A stretch of 64,000 bases of DNA from a virus. The notes under the pieces were generated by a model. That model was given only the letters and a program-made list of their open reading frames with translations. It made no database searches and was not told where the DNA came from. Positions 36,034 through 43,848 of the stretch are shown in pieces. The stretch covers positions 32,405 through 96,404 of the IMG/VR virus record IMGVR_UViG_3300008111_000006. The stretch is one strand, 5' to 3'. Positions within the stretch are counted from its first letter, which is position 1, and each line of letters starts with the position of its first letter. The position numbers were made by a program, and so were the translations under genes.

Positions 36034-36276
36034 ATGAATACAAAAATAAAGTTTTTGGAGATAGTTTTATCTGACTTAGTTTCACAAAGAGACACTTTTG
36101 AACTAGAACTTAACAGAATTATTAATAATGATGAAAAAATATCTGTTAAGAAAGTTGATTTCGAAAGTGTGTTAACACAAATCACTATTACAAATAGTAA
36201 AATACAAACGTTAAGTGATTATTTAACTACTTTGAGTAATTTAGAAAGTAAAACTGAAAATAATAACAATGATTAA
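36034..36276 (+). CDS. small coiled-coil protein (80 aa)
   Basis: The ATG at 36034 is chosen; a TTG at 35998 would add an unlikely hydrophobic leader. Two helical segments (KFLEIVLSDLVSQRDTFELE and a second after residue 45) look like a coiled-coil hairpin. No family. Confidence 0.55.
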   Translation: MNTKIKFLEIVLSDLVSQRDTFELELNRIINNDEKISVKKVDFESVLTQITITNSKIQTLSDYLTTLSNLESKTENNNND

Positions 36277-36288
36277 AATAAATTAAAA

Positions 36289-36471
36289 ATGGAATTGTAC
36301 GAACAATTAGTTAAATTAGTAGGTGAACTTAATGAAAATGTCACTAAATTTTATGACAAAGGTAATAAAGCTGCAGGTACTAGAGTAAGAAAAACTTGTC
36401 AAGACATTAAAAATCTTTGTCAAGACATTAGAGTTGATGTTTCTAATAAAAAAACAGAAGTTAACGCTTAA
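36289..36471 (+). CDS. small basic helical protein, histone H1-like in composition (60 aa)
   Basis: A single helical domain with KAAGTRVRKTCQDIKNLCQD at its centre. Bacteroidetes encode short basic proteins of this form (histone H1-like Hc1 family: start of type MELYEQLVKLVGELNENVTK, length near 60). A DNA-binding role is likely from that resemblance but was not searched. Confidence 0.6.
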   Translation: MELYEQLVKLVGELNENVTKFYDKGNKAAGTRVRKTCQDIKNLCQDIRVDVSNKKTEVNA

Positions 36472-36477
36472 TTTGAT

Positions 36478-36669
36478 ATGGATATACTTAATAGCATATA
36501 TATGTTTCTTTTCGTATTCTCAACATTGAATATACTAAGAAATTTATTTTTCTTAATAAAAAATGTTAGAGATGAAGAAAGATTTACTATGGGTAAATTA
36601 CCATTATTTGTTTTAGGTATATCCATTTCATACTTTATCACTTCAATAATAACAGTATTAATAAATTGA
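36478..36669 (+). CDS. small membrane protein with two spans (63 aa)
   Basis: Two hydrophobic segments (ILNSIYMFLFVFSTLNILRN and LPLFVLGISISYFITSIITV) are separated by a short charged loop. Function is unknown. Confidence 0.6.
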   Translation: MDILNSIYMFLFVFSTLNILRNLFFLIKNVRDEERFTMGKLPLFVLGISISYFITSIITVLIN

Positions 36670-36672
36670 TAA

Positions 36673-37134
36673 ATGTTTCACGAAAAATTAAATGAAATGA
36701 GACCTTATGTGACGGGTATTAGATTTGTAAAAGATCTACCTGTTGTAGATGTTGTCTTATTAGATGGTTGGGATATGTTTGAATCTGATACTGTTTCATA
36801 TAAGCTTGGTAGTAGTAACAAAAATTATTTTATGGTATTCCCACAACAAAATGGGGGTACTATTGATAGTGTTATGGAACACGTACAATTCGTGATCGAA
36901 TTTAACATTGAAAAAGAAAATAAGTTGTCATTACTAAAGGCTAAGATAGAAGAACTTAAAAATTTGTTTAGTGAGAAATCTCTATCTGAATTAGAAAAAT
37001 TAAAGTTTGTTATAGAAACAGTCAATGAACCAACATTAAAAGATATTTCCAAAGTACCAAAAATACACAACGGGGTGGAGTTACCACCTACGAATGGTAG
37101 TATGGTTATGGTAGAAGAAGAAAAAGAGGGTTAA
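36673..37134 (+). CDS. hypothetical protein (153 aa)
   Basis: Not recognised. The N-terminal half is beta-rich (VTGIRFVKDLPVVDVVLLDG) and the C-terminal half is a coiled coil (KENKLSLLKAKIEELKNLF). Its stop runs into a bidirectional terminator shared with the convergent minus-strand gene. Confidence 0.6.
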   Translation: MFHEKLNEMRPYVTGIRFVKDLPVVDVVLLDGWDMFESDTVSYKLGSSNKNYFMVFPQQNGGTIDSVMEHVQFVIEFNIEKENKLSLLKAKIEELKNLFSEKSLSELEKLKFVIETVNEPTLKDISKVPKIHNGVELPPTNGSMVMVEEEKEG

Positions 37135-37147
37135 ACCCTCTTTTTTT
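37123..37147. terminator. bidirectional terminator
   Basis: AAAGAGGGTTTAAACCCTCTTT palindrome (read as two arms) with T tracts in both directions, between the ends of convergent genes. Confidence 0.8.
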
Positions 37148-37466
37148 ATACTTCTAATTTTTCTTGAATTGTATGGATTAACCAAGTGGTACCTGATATT
37201 AAACAGGCATCTAAGAAAATCGATACTGGTGCAAATTCTAAACCATAATGGTAGAATGGTGAAAATTGAGTGAATCCACTAATTTGTGATCCTAAAGATA
37301 GGAAAAACCCTACCCACCAAGGTGTACACATCATACAACCCAAAAGTTTACCAAAAAAGTTTGGGCTATAGACTTCGGCAGTCTCTCTCAAACCATCAAA
37401 AATTGCCCCGTAAACGATAATGTTAGAAATTCCATAACTAACTAAAATAACTAATAATAATTCCAT
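37146..37466 (-). CDS. membrane protein with a CMMCTPWWVGF motif (106 aa)
   Basis: There are three hydrophobic segments. The motif GKLLGCMMCTPWWVGFFLSL is typical of a small phage/bacterial membrane family (DUF1360-like, C-x-x-C then aromatic-G-F). Function is unknown. It is antisense to flanking genes, like the exported proteins at 30.8 and 31.9 kb, and may likewise change the host envelope. Confidence 0.6.
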   Translation of the reverse strand: MELLLVILVSYGISNIIVYGAIFDGLRETAEVYSPNFFGKLLGCMMCTPWWVGFFLSLGSQISGFTQFSPFYHYGLEFAPVSIFLDACLISGTTWLIHTIQEKLEV

Positions 37467-37493
37467 AATGATTACTTTTTTATTAAAAAAATT

Positions 37494-37504
37494 GATATTT
37501 ATTA
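37494..37504 (+). promoter_or_regulatory. phage-type GATATTTATTA element
   Basis: Ends 16 bases before the ATG at 37521. Confidence 0.45.
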
Positions 37505-37520
37505 TTAAAGTATACTAAAT

Positions 37521-38432
37521 ATGAAGGTAATTGTAAATAGAAGACAATACAATAAAGTTATTAATGAAACAAGAGGGTATTCTAAAAATGTTGAAGAATG
37601 GGCTGATTATGTTGCAGATGAGTTATTACCGTTAATTATTAAACAAGATGTGGAAGAAGATGTATATACTCTAAAAAAATTGTCTTTAAAACTTAAAAAT
37701 AAAAAATTTTATGAGGATATCCCTATTGATAGTATTATTATGACAGTTATAATAAATGATGTTGAAGGCGATTCTGCGGATATTAGTATAGGGTATAATC
37801 CATTTTACACACAAATTGTAGATAACGATGATAATAGTTATAACATTTTAGATGTTGAGTTTGATGTTGTGATGAATTTACCTTCAAATAGAGAGGATAT
37901 TGATTATAATACTTTACAATATTATTTTTCTTCATTCTTATCGCATGAATTTATGCATGTATATGAATGGGTTAGTAGAAATTTAGAAACCCCTAGTTCA
38001 ATAAAAGGGTGTGAGGACTTTTATAAAAATGGAGATATTAGTGGGGATGCGATAGAAAGAATTGCATATATGTTATATGTAACACAGTCTTTTGAGATAA
38101 ACGCTTTTGTTCAACAAGCGGCGACTATGTTATCTAAAATAAATCCAAAAAATAACGATGATTTTATGGTTCATTTAAAGAGTTTACCTATGTATTTATT
38201 TGCGGAAACTATGATAAATTTTAATTCGGAAGAATATTTAAATGAAATAAATGAATTATCTAACGATAAAAAAAGTGAACTTTACAATATTATTATGTGC
38301 TTTTATTATGTTGATGGGAGTTTACCAAAAATAAAATCTGTTGATAGATTTTTATATGATTTAGAAAAGAAATTTAAAATTGTTGGTGAATCATTTAAAA
38401 GAAAATTATTAAGATTAATAACCGTAATATGA
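37521..38432 (+). CDS. zinc metallopeptidase-like protein with an INET leader (303 aa)
   Basis: SSFLSHEFMHVYEWVSR near residue 138 is an HExxH zincin motif. The third ligand is not certain but a glutamate-rich helix follows. The leader VNRRQYNKVINETRGY has the I-N-E-T form. The body is acidic. It overlaps the next gene by 4 bases (ATGA). It could be a packaged protease acting on host proteins or a virion-maturation protease; no typical prohead protease is otherwise visible here. Confidence 0.65.
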   Translation: MKVIVNRRQYNKVINETRGYSKNVEEWADYVADELLPLIIKQDVEEDVYTLKKLSLKLKNKKFYEDIPIDSIIMTVIINDVEGDSADISIGYNPFYTQIVDNDDNSYNILDVEFDVVMNLPSNREDIDYNTLQYYFSSFLSHEFMHVYEWVSRNLETPSSIKGCEDFYKNGDISGDAIERIAYMLYVTQSFEINAFVQQAATMLSKINPKNNDDFMVHLKSLPMYLFAETMINFNSEEYLNEINELSNDKKSELYNIIMCFYYVDGSLPKIKSVDRFLYDLEKKFKIVGESFKRKLLRLITVI

Positions 38433-41230
38433 AAAGAATATTAATTACTGAAAAACAATATAAAAATTTATTAAATTTAGTTAATGAACAATTTGTTAAA
38501 TATAATAATCCTGAAGATGAAAAAGATCTTAGTCACGATATTGTAGATACTTTAACATATTTAACTGTTGTATTTAGAGAAAACAACATCAATAAAGATG
38601 TCTTTGTTGATAAAATAGAGGATGGTGTGGTTTATTTGGATCCGACTAAATATACTCAAGAAGAAAAAGACATAATTGAAAAAAGATTACAAACTTATGT
38701 GGATTACCAAAAAAATCCTAGAGATAAAGTTTTAACAAATGCTTTAGGATTCGATAGTGGATTTGATAGTGATTGGACAGGTGGGGATATTGCGGATGTA
38801 GAAGATAATAGTGATGTTGCGGATGTAGAAGATAATAGTGATGTTGCGGATGTGGAAGATGACAGTGATGTTGCGGTTATTGAAGATGAAGCGGAAAAAA
38901 TATATAAACAAATAGAGGCTTGTGATTTTGGAAGAAATTCTAAAGGTAATAAAAGAAAAGTTATATTACCACCTACAATGGATATTAGATTTTATCAGGA
39001 TTTACTTAAAAAGTTAGGTGCAAATTTTACTTGTCAAAAGATGTTATTCTTTTTTGCGTGGAGAGATGGGGAAAGTTCTAAATCAACATATAACCCTTTT
39101 GCGACAACATATAGAGATGAGAAAAACGAAGGTTGTTATTACAATTGTTTAAAAAGTGGTAAGGGATATAAACCTACTGGTTGTAGGACATGTCCTCCAG
39201 GTACAAATCCTGGTGTTAGGAATTATAAAACTTATAGTTCTGGATTAGATGCGACATATAAAACACTAACTAATGGATTGTATCAGAATGTAATTAAAAA
39301 ATTAAAAAATGATAATATTACTGCGGTAGAAATTGCTTCAGAAAAGTCTGAGTTAAAGACTTGGGGAACAGGAGGATTAGTTCTGGATATACTTAAATAT
39401 ACTAATACTATTAGGGTTAATAGAATAGAAAAATATGGAGGAGGTTCGATAGTTGATGATGAGTGTGTTTTAACTACTGCAGAATACAACTTTTATAAAC
39501 AACATATAAAAAATAAAAGTGATGGTGACGCATTTAGAGGGTGGGTTAATTCAGATAGTAGTAGATTAAATTATGTGAATAGAAAATTATCTGATTGTTC
39601 TTTATTTACTGGTTTAGAAAAGACAGGTGAACTTAATGACTATGTTGAAATCGCCTTCAAACATAAGGGTAAAGAATGGGTTAAATTAGGTAAACCAGGT
39701 AAAGAAAGTGAAAATGTAGTAGTTGATAGTAAAAAAGATGAGGAAATAAGAAATAGAATTATAAAATATGCAGAAACTAAATTAGGGCAACCATATATTT
39801 GGGGTAAAGAATTTGATGGTGTAGGTGGAGATTGTTCTGGTTTTATTGATAATGTTTTAAGAAATGTAAATGGTATTACCTCACCTTATGATGGTAGAGA
39901 AACGTCAGCAGTTTTAAAGAAATTAGTTTTAGGGAAAAATGTGGGTAAGAAATCTGGACTTAAAAGGGGTGACATCTTAGTGTTTAACCCTAGAGCTGGT
40001 GGAAGTATAGGTCATGTTGGGTTTGTCCATAACGTAAATAGTGATGGGACAGTAGATATGATACACTCCTCTTCATCAAAAGGGGTAATAATCCAAAAAG
40101 ATATATTAAATAGTGGTATAGGTAAAAGGTATTATGGGGCACTACCAATCGTAAACGGTAGGTATGAGTCATCGAGTACTGGTGAAATTAGTAGTAACGT
40201 TAATGTTAATAATTCTAGGAAAGATGAAGATGATTGTCCTAACTATGATTGTTGGTCATATTTTGGTAAAGAAAGTTTTTGGAATGGTACAAGTAAAATA
40301 AATAATAAAACTGTACCTAAAATTACAATAGAAAAATCTAATAGTTTATTTAAAATAACTTATAAGGGTACATCATCAGGATTTTTACTTAAACATAGTA
40401 AAGGTGGTAAAAATGATACCATTCATCAGTTGTTAAATGTTCTTACATTAGAATTGAATGATTATTTAAAAACCCGTTATTTAAAACCTGTTATTAAATC
40501 TATTAAAATGGATTTGGTTGGTAATAGTTTAACTGTTGAAGTCCCTTTAATTGATAGTGGTAATAAAAAATATATTATAAATAGGAGAGGTAGATTAGGT
40601 GGTGGATCAATAGATGAAAGTGGGTTAGTTAAATATGAAGATATGGATGGGTATGAAGAGGTATACCATACTTCTGGCTCACTTAGAGAGAAATTTATAA
40701 CAGTAATTGACACAAACGTTGGTTTTGGTAATAAAAATGAAGGAATAGAACAACCTAAAAAGGGAACTGATATCACTAAACCTAGTGATGCTAGATTAAC
40801 ATCTCTACCACAAAGTAGTAGATGGGGTAGACCACATCATGGGTATGATATAGTGGGTCCTTATAGTGGTAAAAAATGTTTAATAGTTTGTAATAATCCA
40901 GGAATAGTTACACATGCTGGTAGATGTGGAGGTTATGGTAACCTAGTTGAGATTGATCATGGTATGGGGAAATTTTCAGCATACGCACATCTTCATAAAA
41001 TATTTGTTACTGAAGGTCAACAAATAAATGTAGGTGATGTTATAGGTATTGAAGGAAATACTGGTGGTTCTATGGGTAGACATTTACATTTTGAAGAAAG
41101 GGTAAGAAGACCTAAAAATTTAAAGAATAGATGTGGAAATGGGTCACCATATAATGAAGCTTATGGTTACGATACCGTAAAACCATTAAGTAATTTAGAT
41201 AACTACTTTTATTTTCAACAAGGTATATGA
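38429..41230 (+). CDS. multidomain wall hydrolase: lysozyme-like, NlpC/P60 and M23 domains (933 aa)
   Basis: The leader MKRILITEKQYKNLLNLVNE is followed by an acidic repeat tract (residues about 122-148). Residues about 205-290 (FFAWRDGESSKSTYNPFATT, then GLDATYKTLTNG) resemble virion lysozyme-like domains. Residues about 445-560 are NlpC/P60 (GGDCSGFIDNV, IGHVGFVHNV). Residues about 795-895 are M23 (HHGYDIVGP, GYGNLVEIDHG, YAHLH, HLHFEE). All key Cys/His residues are visible. Such a protein suits local wall digestion during DNA injection. Confidence 0.82.
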   Translation: MKRILITEKQYKNLLNLVNEQFVKYNNPEDEKDLSHDIVDTLTYLTVVFRENNINKDVFVDKIEDGVVYLDPTKYTQEEKDIIEKRLQTYVDYQKNPRDKVLTNALGFDSGFDSDWTGGDIADVEDNSDVADVEDNSDVADVEDDSDVAVIEDEAEKIYKQIEACDFGRNSKGNKRKVILPPTMDIRFYQDLLKKLGANFTCQKMLFFFAWRDGESSKSTYNPFATTYRDEKNEGCYYNCLKSGKGYKPTGCRTCPPGTNPGVRNYKTYSSGLDATYKTLTNGLYQNVIKKLKNDNITAVEIASEKSELKTWGTGGLVLDILKYTNTIRVNRIEKYGGGSIVDDECVLTTAEYNFYKQHIKNKSDGDAFRGWVNSDSSRLNYVNRKLSDCSLFTGLEKTGELNDYVEIAFKHKGKEWVKLGKPGKESENVVVDSKKDEEIRNRIIKYAETKLGQPYIWGKEFDGVGGDCSGFIDNVLRNVNGITSPYDGRETSAVLKKLVLGKNVGKKSGLKRGDILVFNPRAGGSIGHVGFVHNVNSDGTVDMIHSSSSKGVIIQKDILNSGIGKRYYGALPIVNGRYESSSTGEISSNVNVNNSRKDEDDCPNYDCWSYFGKESFWNGTSKINNKTVPKITIEKSNSLFKITYKGTSSGFLLKHSKGGKNDTIHQLLNVLTLELNDYLKTRYLKPVIKSIKMDLVGNSLTVEVPLIDSGNKKYIINRRGRLGGGSIDESGLVKYEDMDGYEEVYHTSGSLREKFITVIDTNVGFGNKNEGIEQPKKGTDITKPSDARLTSLPQSSRWGRPHHGYDIVGPYSGKKCLIVCNNPGIVTHAGRCGGYGNLVEIDHGMGKFSAYAHLHKIFVTEGQQINVGDVIGIEGNTGGSMGRHLHFEERVRRPKNLKNRCGNGSPYNEAYGYDTVKPLSNLDNYFYFQQGI
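38792..38872 (+). repeat. three 27-base tandem repeats inside the wall-hydrolase gene
   Basis: Three in-frame copies of a 27-base unit encoding ADVEDNSDV; the first two are identical and the third has a few changes. It forms an acidic linker between the leader region and the first catalytic-type domain, so repeat number could vary between strains. Confidence 0.85.
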
Positions 41231-41610
41231 GAAAAAAAATATATGGTGGAGTTTTATTAATTGATATTAATAGTAATGAATTTTTATTAGGGCAGAGGGG
41301 TAAAAATACTACCTTTGCCAATTCTTGGTCACTATTTGGGGGTAAAATAGAAGAAGGTGAAGATGTTTTAGATGGGATAAAAAGAGAGTTATTGGAAGAA
41401 ACAGGTATTAGTTCTAAAGGTATAACGTTCAAACCATTTGAGGTTCAGTATACTATGGGGTATCCTTACCATTTTTTTATTGGTTATTGTGACGGACAGA
41501 AAAAATGTATATTAAATGATGAGAATCAAGATTGGGGATGGTTTAATTTAGATAATTTACCTAAACCATTATTTCCTACACTTTATTCTTCACTAGTTAG
41601 AATTTTTTAA
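41227..41610 (+). CDS. NUDIX hydrolase (127 aa)
   Basis: The Nudix box is complete: GGKIEEGEDVLDGIKRELLE followed by ETGI, near residue 39. The N-terminus (GGVLLIDINSNEFLLGQRGK) resembles GDP-mannose hydrolase-type Nudix proteins. It hydrolyses a nucleoside diphosphate linked to some group; the substrate is unknown. It overlaps the preceding stop by 4 bases. Confidence 0.82.
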   Translation: MRKKIYGGVLLIDINSNEFLLGQRGKNTTFANSWSLFGGKIEEGEDVLDGIKRELLEETGISSKGITFKPFEVQYTMGYPYHFFIGYCDGQKKCILNDENQDWGWFNLDNLPKPLFPTLYSSLVRIF

Positions 41611-41623
41611 TTATAATTATCTT

Positions 41624-41815
41624 ATGAATGAATTAAAAAAAATAGAATCTGACATACAGTTAGAAAAATTAAAAACAGAACTTAAAAAAGAAAAATTTAT
41701 AAAAGATATTAAAAATGGGTTAGGTGATCATATTAAAGTTAATGGTGGTTCAGTTAAAAAAATAAAAAAATCATTTATTAAACGTATTTGGGAAAAAGTT
41801 TTAAAAATATTTTAA
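41624..41815 (+). CDS. small lysine-rich protein (63 aa)
   Basis: Not recognised. It is helical and strongly basic (KLKTELKKEKFIKDIKNGLG) with a hydrophobic C-terminal RIWEKVLKIF. It ends 1 base before the next gene. Confidence 0.5.
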   Translation: MNELKKIESDIQLEKLKTELKKEKFIKDIKNGLGDHIKVNGGSVKKIKKSFIKRIWEKVLKIF

Positions 41816-41816
41816 T

Positions 41817-42038
41817 ATGAATTTAGAAAAAGTTTTAGAAATTGCGAATGAATGTATTGGGAATGAATTAATCCCTACAGAAAATCTAACTATAACATAT
41901 AAGTTAGATAAAGAAATACATAAAAAATTAGATGAGGAATTGTTTTATAATACAAACAATAACTTAAATAATTTTATCCATAATGATTTAATCGAAATTA
42001 ATATTGCGGGAATTACATTTATCTTCGAAATAAAGTAA
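41817..42038 (+). CDS. small hypothetical protein (73 aa)
   Basis: Not recognised. It is a short acidic alpha/beta sequence; the start is directly coupled to the preceding gene and the frame is compact with a strand-like end (EINIAGITFIFEIK). Confidence 0.5.
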   Translation: MNLEKVLEIANECIGNELIPTENLTITYKLDKEIHKKLDEELFYNTNNNLNNFIHNDLIEINIAGITFIFEIK

Positions 42039-42084
42039 TTTGACATTTGATAAAAAAATCTATAACATTAGAAAAAAATAATGT

Positions 42085-43095
42085 ATGGAAGAAAATAATA
42101 CGCACAAAGATTTTATGGATTATCTATTAAATGATGATAAAGAAACTTACGACAATGGTTTATCTCATCCTAGTGTTGAATCTGAAGAAAATGAACGTAA
42201 AGTGGTTGATGAAATTCTCGAAAGTAGAATGATAGAATATTATTGTTGTGATAGATTTTATGGTAATGAAAAATTAGTATGTGATAATATAAAAAAATTA
42301 AGTAGTTGGGTGTGTGATGAGGATGGACTTAATATGAAAGAAAATATTAACTTTATATTACAGGACATTGTAGAATGTGAAAACCTAAACGAAATGTATC
42401 AAAAACCATTAGAATATCTACATAGGACAGGAATCGTAAACGATATTATAAAAAAATCGGATGGTAGTTATTATACTAAAAAACTAAATAATTGTTGTTT
42501 AGTTAAAAACTCTAATGGTGAATGGAGTTATGTTAATAAATTAAATACCAACTACAGTGATTTATCAGAATTACTTACCACACTATTCATAAAAGGTGGA
42601 CAGATAGAAAAACTATCTAAAATGAATAGTTCTGAAATAAAAAAGTTTTTACTTACAATTAAAGGTGGTACATTGACTAAACTATTGCAGAAATATTTTA
42701 CGTTAGATGATTATGAAGATTATACTTATAACACTAAGAATAATACTAAGGTTGGTGATTATGTAGAAAATCTAACTAAAGAATTGTTACAAGAAGATGG
42801 ATTTACTTTATTATATGAAGGGTGTAACGGTAATTTTATTGATATGATTTATGGTGTGGATCTTATTATGGAAAAAGAAGGTGAAATATATTTGGTGCAA
42901 GTTAAAAGGAGATCATCCGTTGCAAAACAAAGTACTACTAATGTGAAGTATAGATATATTGATATTTTTGCAGGAGAATCACCTGACTATAATGGTATTA
43001 TGTTATATAATAGACATGAAAAATTCGTAGAAAAATTTATGGGTAGAAATGTTTTAAAAAAGAATATGAATTATTTAAAAGAAATATATAAATAA
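42085..43095 (+). CDS. protein with a C-terminal Mrr-like PD-(D/E)XK endonuclease domain (336 aa)
   Basis: The C-terminal 120 residues read GDYVENLTKELLQEDGFTLL, then FIDMIYGVDLIMEKEGEIYL, then VQVKRRSS. This is the helix, D and Q-x-K core of Mrr-type restriction nucleases. The N-terminal 200 residues are helical with several cysteines and not recognised; they may supply target specificity. It may degrade host or competing DNA. A TTGACA-type element near 42040 may be its promoter. Confidence 0.65.
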   Translation: MEENNTHKDFMDYLLNDDKETYDNGLSHPSVESEENERKVVDEILESRMIEYYCCDRFYGNEKLVCDNIKKLSSWVCDEDGLNMKENINFILQDIVECENLNEMYQKPLEYLHRTGIVNDIIKKSDGSYYTKKLNNCCLVKNSNGEWSYVNKLNTNYSDLSELLTTLFIKGGQIEKLSKMNSSEIKKFLLTIKGGTLTKLLQKYFTLDDYEDYTYNTKNNTKVGDYVENLTKELLQEDGFTLLYEGCNGNFIDMIYGVDLIMEKEGEIYLVQVKRRSSVAKQSTTNVKYRYIDIFAGESPDYNGIMLYNRHEKFVEKFMGRNVLKKNMNYLKEIYK

Positions 43096-43120
43096 TTTTG
43101 TTTTTTAAAAAGATATATCA

Positions 43121-43128
43121 TATATTTG
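43121..43128 (+). promoter_or_regulatory. Bacteroidetes-type -7 box TATATTTG
   Basis: Fourteen bases before the ATG at 43143. Confidence 0.55.
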
Positions 43129-43142
43129 TAGAAAATATTATT

Positions 43143-43769
43143 ATGGGTTGCGATGTTCATATGTTTGTTGAAAGGAAAAATTCTGAAACTAATAGTTGGG
43201 AAAAAGTAAATGATGAATTTTTTTGTGATTATAGTCTAAAAAGTGCGGAGGATTATATAATACATAATTTAGGTTTAACTAGAGAAGAATCTAATCATAT
43301 GTTAAAGAAATTTTTTAAAGGGGATAAACCTAACTCTAAATTAGAGGAGTACGTCATCAATAAGTTTTTGGTAGATGTGTTTTCTGATAATTGGACTGAA
43401 ATAAATGGGTTAGGTAAATTACCTGATCCTAGAACTGATCAACCTTATAACGGTAGAAATTATACATTGTTTGGTGTATTGGCTGGAGTAAGAGACACTT
43501 ATATGCATATGATTAGTGATGAACTTAGAGGGTTACCTATTGATGTGTCTAAAGAAATTTCTGATTTAAGTGATGATTGGGATGTGGACGGACATTCACA
43601 CAATCACTTATATTTGGATGAAATAATAAATAGTGAATATTATGAAATGAGTGATGACGAATTAGATGATATAGGTTTAGGTACTCATTTTTTTAGATAT
43701 ACAGTTAATTCACTTTTAGAAATAGGTGATACTAAGGACATTAGAATAGTATTTTGGTTCGACAATTAA
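43143..43769 (+). CDS. phage protein of the MGCDxH type (208 aa)
   Basis: It starts MGCDVHMFVERKNSETNSWE, a form known from many phage hypothetical proteins. The ATG at 43143 is the obvious start; a TTG upstream would read through the promoter. A central HSHNHLYLDEI and several aspartates could bind metal. Function is not known for the family. Confidence 0.65.
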   Translation: MGCDVHMFVERKNSETNSWEKVNDEFFCDYSLKSAEDYIIHNLGLTREESNHMLKKFFKGDKPNSKLEEYVINKFLVDVFSDNWTEINGLGKLPDPRTDQPYNGRNYTLFGVLAGVRDTYMHMISDELRGLPIDVSKEISDLSDDWDVDGHSHNHLYLDEIINSEYYEMSDDELDDIGLGTHFFRYTVNSLLEIGDTKDIRIVFWFDN

Positions 43770-43795
43770 AAAAAATAATTTTTTTTTAAAAAACA

Positions 43796-43827
43796 TTTGA
43801 CTTTTTAGAAAATAGTATATAAATTTG
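43796..43827 (+). promoter_or_regulatory. promoter of the DUF2828 gene (TTTGAC / TAAATTTG)
   Basis: TTTGAC at 43796-43801 and TAAATTTG at 43820-43827 match the Bacteroidetes -33/-7 pair. The TTGACTTTTTAGA part also occurs in the two tRNA-array promoters. Confidence 0.65.
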
Positions 43828-43848
43828 TATTCAGAAATAAAAAAAGAT

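Noticed and set aside
38792-38872. Three direct 27-base repeats that could suggest a CRISPR-like array
   Set aside because: The units are contiguous without spacers and in frame, coding for an acidic linker in the wall-hydrolase gene.
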